Positions 51,156 to 61,094 of a DNA stretch of 64,000 nucleotides are shown here, in pieces (position 1 is the first letter of the stretch; each line of letters begins with the position of its first letter). Source of the DNA: Hanleya hanleyi (taxonomy: Eukaryota > Mollusca > Polyplacophora > Lepidopleurida > Hanleyidae); assembly GCA_036873755.1 (NCBI GenBank), contig JAVTVY010033708.1:1-64000 (forward strand), written 5' to 3'. The translations under genes and the position numbers were made by a program. A model generated the notes under the pieces. It was not told the origin of the DNA. It saw only the letters and a list, made by a program, of their open reading frames with translations, and ran no database searches.

Positions 51156-51912
51156 ACGTGGTTGTTCTCACGTTGTTGTTGTTACTGATTAAAAAACAAA
51201 ATGAGATCTCACCAAAAAACCCTGTCTTGTGTGTTTTATTCATAATGCATAAATGCCCAATGTGGAGATTCAGTCAAACTGAAATCAGTGGTGTAGGATG
51301 GGGCCAAAATGTAACCCATCAATGCTAGAATGCAAGAGCACTATAGTAAAATAGAGAGCCAATGAAATCAGCTCACAGACCAAGTACGTGTTTTGGTCTA
51401 GGTTTGGAGCGGGCATTTCATTGAGGTGCGTCTAAAGGAAGACGGTGAGTGAAGACTCGTCCAACACGTATAGATTAAGTTTATTACTATAAGTTATATG
51501 AACATAATGCATGAAACTGGTTTTGAACACCGTATTAGCCAATCAGTGGCCCAGAATTGAGCCAAAGCTAACCCATCCGTGTCCAGAAAACATTACCCGG
51601 ATGTACGAGAACCCGGATGTAGGCGCGGACGTAGGCGAAAGTATCCCAATTCGATTGGCTGATTGTTCGACCGCTGATTGGTTCTTTTTCTCGACCGCTG
51701 ATTGGGTCTTTTTCCCGACCGCTGATTGGTCCAAATGGACCTGCCCATCCTTCCCAGGTTCATTTACAATTCCCTTTTGGGGTTCAAGCTCTGACTATCG
51801 ATGTCGCAACATTGTCGCCTCCGAACCTTGCCGAAAGGGAGACCTTGGACCGTTTGACCTGGATGTGACCTTTGACCTTTTGACCCGACATTCATCCACG
51901 CACTGCCGGTGA
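51156..51912. other. Non-coding right interior of E with CCAAT array
   Basis: No gene is seen. Three 24-base units CGACCGCTGATTGG (51668-51739) form a CCAAT-box array. A TGACCTTTGACC DR1-type site lies near 51867. DNA polymerase B, if once present, could have been lost from here. Confidence 0.55.
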
Positions 51913-53914
51913 TGACGCGCGCGCTGCGGCCGGAGAACCCGCGCGCGCCGCGGCCGGGCCGGCCCGGGGCCAGGGCGGGCCGGGCCGGGAAAGTTGGAGG
52001 TAGTGTTTGAGCATTCACCCAAACCGGAAGTGACGTCATTTTTACATCCGGGTGAATTCACCCAAACCGCAAGTGACGTCACACACACTTGCGCAACCCC
52101 AGTACATGACAAACACAGACAAGTCTGGACATGTGCAAAGGTCACGCCTCATTCACCCAAACTGGAAGTGACGTCATATGCAAATTTCTGAGGTCAAAGG
52201 TCAATAGGGCTCGCCTAGACCCCAAAAACGTCTATGTCCATACCCTTGGGCTACCGCGCATGCGCAGAATGACCCTATGTCAACCCCGCATCCGCGCCAT
52301 CAGAGACTCCCTCACATAGGCTTCACATGGATACCTCACACGACCCATTCGAACCGTGAATAGCCCATCTCTAACCCAAACACACCCACACACCCGAAAA
52401 TGCCTGCTTTCTATACCACGGCCAGGCTGCGCATGCGCAGAGTATTGACAACGTACGAACCATTAGTGTAGTCAAGTGCTCCTGCATGAGACCTTCAAAA
52501 TAAGACCTCACCCCATCGGACCACCAGGGACTCACCTAGGCTCCAACATGTCCACCCCATATGGATTTATACATACATTGGGCTTATATCCCAGTATATG
52601 GTCTATATGAGCCTACCCAGGCCTCGGTGACTTTTTTCAAAAATTTCACCGTTTCGTGCCGGGACACTTCCTATCGTGTTCTAAATGAAGAGACTAAGAA
52701 AACAAATCCAAACAACCCTACCGCAAATGTATAGAAGTAGGTTTCCCAGTGGGACAAACATCGGTCCTATACCCCAGTATGGGCCTATATGGGTCTATAT
52801 GGGTCTCGGTGACTTTTTTAAAAAATTTCACCGATTCGTGCCGGACACTTCCTATCGTGTTCTAAATGACGAGACTAAGAAAACAAATCCAAACAACCCT
52901 ACCGCAAATGTATAGAAGTAGGTTTCCCAGTGGGACAAACATCGGTCCTATACCCCCAGTATGGGAGTATATAGGTCTATATGGGTCTCGGTGACTTTTT
53001 TCCAAAAATTTCACCGTTTCGCTCCGGGACACTTCCTATCGTGTTCTAAATGACGAGACTAAGAAAACGAGACCCCACAACCTATACCGCAAATGTCGAG
53101 AAGTAGGTTTCCCAGGATGGTCCTATACCCCCCCCATACCCCATATAGGCATTTTCCCGTAATTTAGGATAAAGTCCGTGTTTCCGTATTTTTTCAGGAA
53201 AATTTTTACATACACCCACCCTGGAACTAGGGGGAGATAACTCTATTGATAGGCAAGCCCCGTTAAGCCCGGCGACCTATATACCCCCCATACCCCATAT
53301 AGGCATTTTCCCGAATTTTTCGATAAAGTCCGTGTTCCGCTTTTTTTTTTTCAGGAAAAATTTTACATGCACCCACCCATGACTGGATGCCCCTTCACAT
53401 AGGCTTCACTTTGATACCTCATACAACTCCATCGGCCCATTAGGGGCTCCCCTAGATCCCAATACCTCTATTTTCATACCCTTTGGCCACCGCGCATGCG
53501 CAGAATGCCGATATTTCAACCCCACACCCAGCCCATCAGATGCCCCTTCACGAATGCTTCACTTTGATACCTCACTCGACCCCATCGGTCCACTAGGGGC
53601 TCCCCTAGGTCACAAAACGTCTATTTAGGTATTCCCGTATACATTAACATTGGAAGTCAACCCATGGGACTACTATCTGTCCGCGGAAGCTTTCTCCCGC
53701 GACCGCATCATCACCAGACATGACCGCATCACCGCGGAAGAATTCGAGGTTAAAGGTTGCCGGAACTATAGCCTAGATAGGTCAGTACATGCCTTGATCT
53801 GTCCGAGTTGTCTCCCTTGCATCCAGAGTGTACAGATGGCGCCACCATCGGAAGTTGTGACGTCATAGTTACATCCGGGTGAAATAGGACTCAATTTAAG
53901 TAGACCCTACTGCT
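51913..53914. repeat. Right terminal inverted repeat of E
   Basis: Reverse complement of 40557-42684, slightly shorter through internal indels. The plus-strand frames within it mirror those on the minus strand of the left repeat and are not considered genes. Confidence 0.88.
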
Positions 53915-53920
53915 ATCTCC
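53915..53920. repeat. Target-site duplication ATCTCC, right of element E
   Basis: Exact copy of 40551-40556. Confidence 0.9.
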
Positions 53921-53935
53921 CTGGTTTAAACTCAA

Positions 53936-54600
53936 CTACTATAGTCCGTCCATTTTAATTAGTCGTCTACTTTGGAGCTTGTCAATAATCAGCAGTTAAC
54001 TCTGCATAAATTTTCTTTTTTGTATCGTGTAGAACAAATAGAACTCTACAAAATAGCTACCATTTTCCCGTGATATCGATAATATATCACGCTTGAAATA
54101 ACTTTGTAATTCTCTCCATATAGAACTCCAGTACAGTTATTTCATGAACCGGAACTCAATTACATAGGGAGACGTCATAACGTATTCGTGTTGTCTAGCA
54201 CAAAGGTCAACAATGCCGTATATGGTCATGGAGGTCTGTGTGGTTTATCATTCGGCAATTTCACTGGGCATGGGATATAAGCGACACCCCCAAGGGCCGC
54301 CTGTTATTACTGTATTCGGCATCAATGACCTTTGTGCCAGTGAGCATGAATACATTATGACGTCTCCCTATGTAATTGAGGTCCGATACACAAACAACTG
54401 TATAGGAGTTTTACATGGAGACAATGGAAAAGTTAGTCCAAGAGTGATATGTTATCGATATCCCAGAGAAATGGTAGTCATTGTGTAGAGTTTAGATTGT
54501 TATAGACACTGCAAAAAAGAAAATTATTACAGGGTTAACTATTGATTTTTAACAAGCTCCAAAGTAGACGACTAATTAAATGGACAGACTTTAACTTAAT
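53936..54600. mobile_element. Foldback element with nested inverted repeats
   Basis: GTCCATTTTAATTAGTCGTC and CTACTTTGGAGC on the left are matched in complement at 54545-54590. An inner pair (about 54149-54215 with 54318-54383, ACATAGGGAGACGTCATAA) nests inside. The outer repeat also occurs at 15490-15530, next to the LINE duplication. The open frame at 54213-54488 has no recognisable family. Confidence 0.6.
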
Positions 54601-55239
54601 ATACTCTACAGAGAGAGGGGGGGGGATAGAGAGAGAAGGAGAGAGAGGGAGTGTTCGGATTTGATACATTAGGCGGGGTATCTGTCTTTGGGAAGCTAGT
54701 TCGCAAAAATAGATACATATCGAGTTAACTTGAGAACAATCGTGCCCAACTGAATAATATAGAGTCCTGTAACTCACAATTCCAGTTAATTGCCGTTGTC
54801 GGGGTTATATTTTGAGCCTCCACATCTGTATTCGATGAGTAATTCCAACACATGATAAACGCACATCAATCTGATCGACTGAGAAGCTATAAGAAACGGG
54901 CAAATCCACGATAACGAAACACGGTTTATTGAGACGGAGACACCCTTCGATATTATCGGTAAATTTCTTATCCATCTATATAGAATACCGAGACGTTTCA
55001 ACCGAGATAAAATCGGGAGAAAACCAGGACACGTAACCAGGGCTTCTGCCCTCCGGGTTTCGGCCGACAAATTTCTCGGGCCTTCTCGAAGACATCGACG
55101 AAGTGCATCAATTAAATGGACGAGACCCTATATTTTATTCTGCTTCTGAATTGTTGTGCGTCCTCCCATGGTATTTGAACTTCTTTGAACAAATACCTTC
55201 GCCCATGCACCCATGCCAGGGGCCTGTGTTGTCTATCAG
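54601..55239. other. Intergenic DNA, no gene seen
   Basis: Holds a GA-rich tract (54608-54650) and mixed sequence. A minus-strand frame at 54786-55070 has no recognisable family. Confidence 0.4.
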
Positions 55240-55674
55240 CCCACTTACTTATTGGAAGTTTAGTTATCCATTCACCTTCTAGCGACGTATCGTGGAACTA
55301 ACGGTACCATTATGCAGGTATTGTCTCCTAGGTTAAGTGTACCAAGATTGGTGGCTCTAAACCACTTGCACTGGCGTTTATCAGCCCATGCAGTTACTTA
55401 TTCAGATGCCAGTTCACTATTCGGCCCCTAGGAGTGGATTGTGTAACTACCGGTACCATCATGTAGGTATTGTCTCGTGTCATTGGTGTAGCAAGTTTGA
55501 TGTCTCTAACCCACTTGCAAGGGGGGCTATCAGTCCAGCTCCTTATTCAGATGCCCTTTCACTATTCGCCCCATACCGGTGGATCGTGGAACTAACGGTA
55601 CAAGCATGTAGGCATTGTCTGGTAGTAGATGGGTAGCAAGCTTAGTGGCTCTAAACCACTTGCAAGGGCTTATT
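55240..55674. repeat. 148-bp satellite, left of element F
   Basis: About three units (TTATTCAGATGCCAGTTCAC, GTGGATCGTGGAACTAACGG, TGGCTCTAAACCACTTGCAAG), with unit starts near 55393 and 55541. The array resumes at 63831 on the other side of element F. Confidence 0.8.
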
Positions 55675-55680
55675 CAGATG
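55675..55680. repeat. Target-site duplication CAGATG, left of element F
   Basis: Repeated exactly at 63831-63836 and part of the 148-bp satellite unit. Confidence 0.88.
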
Positions 55681-58090
55681 AGTAGTATATAAAAGCTCAA
55701 TTCCTTATGATTGACCTACATATTTGTTCCCCCGGGTAAAATTTAAGGGGACTCAAGGTCATCTGGCGATCACGTGATCAAGGCATGACTGAACATTTTG
55801 CGGAGCATGCGGAGCTCTCGTCCAATGAGAAGCGAGTATTTCGTCACGTGACTGACCTTTCCCACCTCCAACACAGAAGAGTAGTAGGAAAAGAGTAAAT
55901 TGCCTCTCATTTGCGGAGTAATCACTTCCGGTTGTGCGGAGTAATGCCCTCAGCCAATCAGAAGCTAGTATTTTGACCCGGTGCATTATGGGACATATCC
56001 AAGATGGCGGCACGCATGTCCAAGATGGCGGCGCATCCGGTGTCGAAAACTGGCCATTTCGTCGGGATGTGGTCACCTAGTGTCGAAAACTGGACCCTGT
56101 ATGGGTCCCGCTACACGTTTTGGGGTCTAGGTGGGCCACTAGTGGTTCGATGGAGTCGTATGAGGTATCAAAGTGAAGCATTCGTGAAGGCTCATCTGAT
56201 GGGCTGGGTGTGAAATTGAGATATCGGCATTCTGCGCATGCGCGGTGGCCAAAGGGTATGAAAATAGATGCTTTTAAGCTAGTGGAGCCACTAATGATTC
56301 AATGGGGTCATATGAGGTATCAAAGTGAAGCATTCGTGAAGGGGCATCTGATGGGCTGTGTGTGCGGTTGAAATATCGGCATTCTGCGCATGCCCGGTGG
56401 CCCAAGGGTATGAAAATAGACGTTTTGGAGCTAGGGGAGCTACTAATGGTCCAATGGGGTCGAGTGAGGTATCAAAGTGAAGCATTCGTTAAGGGGCATC
56501 TGATGGGCTGGGTGTGGGATTGAAATATCGGCATTCTGCGCATGCGCGGTGGCCAAAGGGTATGGAAATAGACGTTTTGGGAGCCAGGGGAGCCCCTAAT
56601 GGGCCGATGGAGTCGAGTGAGGTATCAAAGTGAAGCCTATGTGAAGGGGCATCTAGTCATGGGTGGGTACATGTAAAATCTTTCCTGAAAAAAAAAGCCG
56701 GAACACTGACTTTATCGAAAAATCCGGGAAAATGCCTATATGGGGTATGGGGGGTATAGGACCATCCTGAGAAACCTACTTCTCGACATTTGCGGTATAG
56801 GTTGTGGGGTCTCGTTTTCTTAGTCTCGTTAAGACAAACATGATAGGAAGTGTCCCTGAGCGAAACGGTGAAATTTTTGAAAAAAGTCACCGAGACCCAT
56901 ATAGACCCATATAGTCCCATACTAGGGGTATAGGACCGATGTTTGTCCCACTGGGAAACCTACTTCTAGACATTTGCGGTAGGGTTGTTTGGATTTGTCT
57001 TCTTAGTCTCGTCAAGACAAACACGATAGGAAGTGTCCCGGCACGAATCGGTGAAATTTTTGAAAAAAGTCACTGAGACCCATATAGACCCATATAGTCC
57101 CATACTGAGGGTATAGGACCAATGTTTGTCCCACTGGGAAACCTACTTCTACACATTTGTGGTATGGTTGTTTGGATTTGTTTTCTTAGTCTCGTCATTT
57201 AGAACATGATAGGAAGTTTCGCGGAGCGAATCGGTGAAAGTTTTGAAAAAAGTCACCGAGACCCATATAAACCCATATAGTCCCATACTGGGGTATAGGA
57301 CCGATGTTTGTCCCACTGGGAAACCTACTTCTATACATTTGCGGTAGGGTTGTTTGGATTTGTTTTCTTAGTCTCGTCATTTAGAACACGATAGGAAGTG
57401 TCCCGGAGCGAAACGGTGAAATTTTTGAAAAAAGTCACCGAGGCCTGGGTAGGCCCATAGGCCTATACTGCATGGCTATGGGTGTATAGGTCCATACGGG
57501 GTGGACGTTTTGGGGTCTAGGTGAGTCCCTAATGATCCGATGGGGTCGTATGAGGTCTTATTTTAAAGCTGTCGTGGAGGAGCATCCCACTGGACTAATA
57601 GTTCGTCCGTGTTCAATAGTCTGCGCATGCGCCGTCTGGTCTGTAGTATAGAAAGCAGCCATTTTGGGGGGTATGGGCGTGTGTGTTTGGGGTAGAGATG
57701 CACCGCTATGGGTCCGAATGGGTCGTGGAAGGTGTCAAAGTGAAGCTTGTATGGGGTAGAGTCAGAATGGCGTGGTTTTAAATGCAAGTCGCGTCAATCT
57801 GCGCATGCGCAGTTGGTTGTAGTAAGTAAAGTGGACATTTTGGGGCAGTGAAGGAAGGTATTTGGTGTAGAGAGGGACCATCCTTGGTCCGAATGCGTCG
57901 TGTGAGGTGTCATTCTGTAGCTCTTGGGGTGTAGACCCCGATTTAAGGGATGTTCACGTCATCTGTGACGTCATTGGTGACGTCATCAATACGAGTAGTA
58001 GCCAAAGTGGACATTTTGGGGCAGTGAAAGGAAGGTATTTGGTGTAGAGAAGGACCATTCTTGGTCCGAATGCGTCGTATGAGGTGTCAT
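55681..58090. repeat. Left terminal-repeat region of F
   Basis: From the end inward: GATCACGTGATC, a CCAAT box, GTCACGTGAC (55843-55852), paired CAAGATGGCGGC (56000-56011, 56021-56032), NRF1-type units (56230-56580), about four 185-base units (56760-57450) and units with paired TGACGTCA (57960-57990). The mirror is at 61095-63830. Confidence 0.85.
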
Positions 58091-58097
58091 ATTGTAG

Positions 58098-58262
58098 CAA
58101 CGCCCGCCAACGCCAAGCTTAACGCTTCAACGCCCTGATGAAATAGCTCAGAAGTTCTGATTTTCTAGATATTCCATGGAATTGACACCAATTCATCGAA
58201 ATGCAGTGACGCCCGTCAACGCCCGTTACGCCTTAACGCTCTTACATAACGCCTTGACGCCA
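58098..58262. promoter_or_regulatory. AACGCC/TTAACGC iterons, left arm of F
   Basis: Clusters CAACGCCCGCCAACGCC, CTTAACGCTTCAACGCC (58098-58136) and GACGCCCGTCAACGCCCG with CCTTAACGC (58208-58262) lie downstream of the finger gene. The same iterons stand upstream of it (59185-59360). Confidence 0.7.
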
Positions 58263-58365
58263 TGATATAGACCGGAGAGAGAACAACAACAACAACAAGG
58301 ATGACACATGAGAGAACAACAACAAGAAGAAGTTTTTTCATATAGTTTATTTTCCCCAATGTTAC

Positions 58366-58399
58366 ATCATACCCACGCTGGGGGAGCCGCGTTGGGTAT
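58366..58399 (-). promoter_or_regulatory. Conserved 3' hairpin (left arm of F)
   Basis: Minus-strand copy of the GGCTCCCCCAGC-core hairpin (58378-58389), about 150 bases after the finger gene stop, as in element A. Confidence 0.6.
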
Positions 58400-58550
58400 G
58401 TTTACAACTCAAAAAGACTCTTGCCCAATCAGAGGCCACCATTTGCATGTTTCATATTCGTTCCTGTCCGTTAGATGTATTCTTGTCCAATTGGAAGTCG
58501 CCATTTCAGCAAGTTCCATCTTCGGTCATTTTCGCTCTGAACCGTTTATT

Positions 58551-59123
58551 CTAATCATCGTCGGACAGGCCTGGATATTCTTCGGGCAGCATGTCCTGAA
58601 ACAGTTGTTTGCGCATTCTGATCGCATTTTTCAGGGCCTCGGTGGGTGGTAGCCCCATAGCCTCTTCCAAGTGACGCTTGGTCTTCATGATGGACCTGTG
58701 CGTGGGGTCGCCTTTCATTTCAAGCGGTAGTAAGGTATACTGTTCATAGATCGCCATGGCTGTTTTCCTGATGCGGGGGCGCATTTGGGTGTACGTCTGT
58801 TGTAAATTATCCTCTCCGGCGTCCTCTATCGCTGCAGCGTAAGTATTGATAGCTGCTGTCACAATACGATCCCAGAAGGTAGGTTCTGCCTCACTTTCCA
58901 CGGCCGTATGCTGACTATCTGAGGTCAAGCTCTCCGTATCACTAGATAGACTCTCAGCAATCTCTGTTTCGGTATCAGTCGATACACTCTCAGCAGTCTC
59001 TATATCAGCATCCCCCTCAACGGACTCCTCGGAGTCTTCAATCCCATGTATATTTTTCTGGTGTCGCATCATATCGTAACGTCTGATGAACGTGCGTTCG
59101 CACTCAGAGCAAGTATAAGTCAT
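58551..59123 (-). CDS. C2H2 zinc-finger protein (left arm of F, intact)
   Basis: The 190-residue protein is nearly identical in layout to 1581-2153: finger C5-C8-H21-H26, an acidic repeat linker (D-T-E-type units), the PTFWDRIVTAA segment, and the helical domain with GDPTH, RKQLFQDMLPEEY and a final Asp run. The ATG at 59123 is chosen because it aligns with the element A start and lies 47 bases after a TATA box (59171-59177, complement). It reads outward from the centre of the palindrome. It is probably a DNA-binding regulator recognising the flanking iterons; this is inference. Confidence 0.82.
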   Translation of the reverse strand: MTYTCSECERTFIRRYDMMRHQKNIHGIEDSEESVEGDADIETAESVSTDTETEIAESLSSDTESLTSDSQHTAVESEAEPTFWDRIVTAAINTYAAAIEDAGEDNLQQTYTQMRPRIRKTAMAIYEQYTLLPLEMKGDPTHRSIMKTKRHLEEAMGLPPTEALKNAIRMRKQLFQDMLPEEYPGLSDDD

Positions 59124-59168
59124 GTTGACGGTTGCACGTCGACTGTGCGTGTTTTTCGAAATACGCGC

Positions 59169-59360
59169 GCTTTTATAGACAGTAACGCCCGTCAACGCTT
59201 AGCTTAACGCTTCAACGCCCTGGTGAATTAGCTCAGACGCTCTGATTTCCATGGAATTGACACCAATTCATCGAAATGCAGCGACGCCCGTCAACGCCCG
59301 TCGTTACGCCTTAACGCCCGTCTCAGCGCCTTAACACACTTTCTTAACGCTTTAACGTCG
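59169..59360 (-). promoter_or_regulatory. TATA box and iterons upstream of the F zinc-finger gene
   Basis: TATAAAA on the minus strand (59171-59177) is preceded by GACGGGCGTT, GCGTTAA and GCGTTGA repeats at 59185-59220 and 59281-59360. The arrangement equals 1350-1535 in element A. Confidence 0.65.
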
Positions 59361-59616
59361 TTTAATGATGCGTTCAAACAAATGTTGCTTTTGTGCTATT
59401 GCTCTGACATACGCCGCTTTCCAGTTCATGCCCGAGGTTTTCAACAGCGACGCTGTTCTTTCGATTTCCATATGGACTGGGTCCTTGTCCAACAATTTCA
59501 TATGGGTCACGAGGTCGACATACTGCTGACGTAAAACCCGTCGTAGTCTGGGTGCCAATCTGTTATGGGCTAAAATTGCGGCTTCCTTTTTCGAATATCC
59601 TTTGTGTTGAAACTTG
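59352..59616 (-). pseudogene. 3' fragment of the finger-ATPase gene (left arm of F)
   Basis: The frame reads the C-terminal helical domain of the ATPase fusion (LRQQYVDLVTHMKLLDKDPVH, AQKQHLFERIIKRR) and ends at the same stop as 1354 in element A. Upstream, at about 59616, the sequence jumps to text matching element A positions before its start codon, so an internal deletion removed the finger and the whole ATPase core. Confidence 0.8.
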
Positions 59617-59830
59617 ATTCATATTGACTGATGATGGACACATGTCCATTCCTATATTTAAAGACTCTACCACCACCACACACACACACCACCACCACCA
59701 ACTCCACCAACACCATCGCCACACACCACCAACACCACCACCAACGCCACCACCAACGCCACCAACGCCACCACCGGGCGTTGACGGGCGTCAACGCCCG
59801 GTGGTGGTGGTGGTGGTGGTGGTGGTAGCC
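59617..59830. repeat. GT/GGT microsatellite and promoter remnant at the F centre
   Basis: Contains the minus-strand equivalent of the sequence before the element A finger-ATPase gene, GT and GGT runs, and CAACGCCCG/CGGGCGTTG at 59779-59801. Confidence 0.75.
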
Positions 59831-59834
59831 CCCG

Positions 59835-59955
59835 TGTGGCAGAGCTCCTGGTCTGGTTCACGTGACCGGAACTGTCCTTTGACCCCGGCGCGCAAAGGTT
59901 TCCACCGCGCCCGGGTCAAAGGTCAGTTCCGGTCACGTGAACCAGACCAAGAGCT
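59835..59955. repeat. Central palindrome of F with E-box and DR1 sites
   Basis: CTCCTGGTCTGGTTCACGTGACC on the left pairs with its complement on the right. The inner arms contain TTTGACCC and GGGTCAAAGGTCA (59913-59925), a nuclear-receptor DR1 match. The loop is GCGCGC-rich. Confidence 0.7.
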
Positions 59956-59999
59956 CTGACCAAGAGCTCTTCGATGAATTGGTGTCAATTCAATGGAAA

Positions 60000-60074
60000 T
60001 CAGAGCGTCTGAGCTAATTCACCAGGGCGTTGAAGCGTTAAGCTAAGCGTTGACGGGCGTTACTGTCTATAAAA
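60000..60074 (+). promoter_or_regulatory. Iterons and TATA box, right arm of F
   Basis: GGGCGTTGAAGCGTTAAGC and GCGTTGACGGGCGTTAC precede TATAAAA (60068-60074), 47 bases before the ATG of the broken finger gene. Confidence 0.65.
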
Positions 60075-60121
60075 GCGAACGTATTTCCAAAAACACGCAC
60101 AGTCGACGTTCAACCGTCAAC

Positions 60122-60663
60122 ATGACTTATACTTGCTCTGAGTGCGAACGCACGTTCACCAGATACATGGGATTGAAGACTCCGAGGAGTCCGTTGAGGG
60201 GGATGCTGATACAGAGACTGCTGAGAGTGTATCGACTGATACCGAAACAGAGATTGCTGAGAGTCTATCTAGTGATACGGAGAGCTTGACCTCAGATAGT
60301 CAGCATACGTCCATGGAAAGTGAGGCAGAACCTACCTTCTGGGATCGTATTGTGACAGCAGCTATCAATACTTACGCTGTAGCGATAGAGGACCCCGGAG
60401 AGGATAATTTACAACAGACGTACACCCAAATGCGCCCCCGCATCAGGAAAACAGCCATGGCGATCTATGAACAGTATACCTTACTACCGCTTGAAATGAA
60501 AGGCGACCCCACGCACAGGTCCATCATGAAGACCAAGCGTCACTTGGAAGAGGCTATGGGGCTACCACCCACCGAGGCCCTGGAAAATGCGATCAGAATG
60601 CGCGAACAACTGTTTCAGGACATGCTGCCCGAAGAATATCCAGGCCTGTCCGACGATGATTAG
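60122..60663 (+). pseudogene. C2H2 zinc-finger protein, broken (right arm of F)
   Basis: Copy of 58551-59123 read outward on the plus strand. A 31-base deletion near 60163 removes the second half of the finger, including both His residues, and shifts the frame. The acidic linker and the helical domain continue open in another frame to the stop at 60663. Even a shortened product would lack DNA binding through the finger. Confidence 0.8.
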
Positions 60664-60796
60664 AATAAACGGTTCAGAGCGAACATGGCCGAAGATGGAA
60701 CTTGCTGAAATGGCGACTTCTGATTGGACAAGAATACATCTAACGGACATGAACGAATATGAAACATGCAAATGGTGGCCTCTTTTTGAGTTGTAA

Positions 60797-60832
60797 ACAT
60801 ACCCAACGCGGCTCCCCCAGCGTGGGTATGAT
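60797..60832 (+). promoter_or_regulatory. Conserved 3' hairpin (right arm of F)
   Basis: GGCTCCCCCAGC core at 60810-60821 with CATACCCA/TGGGTATG stem. Mirror of 58366-58399. Confidence 0.6.
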
Positions 60833-60929
60833 GTAACATTGGGGAAAATAAACTATATGAAAAAACTTCTCGTTGTTGTTGTTCTCTCATGTGTCATCCT
60901 TGTTGTTGTTGTTCTCTCTCCGGTCTATA

Positions 60930-61094
60930 TCATGGCGTCAAGGCGTTATGTAAGAGCGTTAAGGCGTAACGACGGGCGTTGACGGGCGTCACTGCATTTC
61001 GATGAATTGGTGTCAATTCCATGGAATATCTAGAAAATCAGAACTTCTGAGCTATTTCACCAGGGCGTTGAAGCGTTAAGCTTGGCGTTGGCGG
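60930..61094. promoter_or_regulatory. Iterons downstream of the finger gene, right arm of F
   Basis: GCGTTAAGGCG, GACGGGCGTTGACGGGCGTC (60950-60990) and GGGCGTTGAAGCGTTAAGC (61062-61082) mirror 58098-58262. Confidence 0.7.

Larger units (their letters stand above)
40557..53914 (+). mobile_element. Element E: 13.4-kb Polinton/Maverick lacking DNA polymerase B
   Basis: Ends AGTAGTAGGGTC and (complement) AGCAGTAGGGTC, with a perfect 6-base ATCTCC duplication and inverted repeats of about 2.1 and 2.0 kb, fit a Polinton. The core (42.9-51.0 kb) reads on one strand: tail-anchored protein, two PC4-like genes, integrase, membrane protein, ATPase, two small proteins, penton, pVI-like protein, major capsid protein, protease. 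This is a morphogenesis set homologous to adintovirus/Polinton virions. A family B polymerase gene, expected at about 3.5 kb, is absent. Frameshifts affect at least five genes. The element is old or the assembly carries indels. It could donate integrase to the palindromic neighbours. Confidence 0.92.

Noticed and set aside
54213..54488. 91-codon open frame inside the foldback element
   Set aside because: It overlaps nested inverted repeats, has no recognisable motif, and composition does not favour coding.
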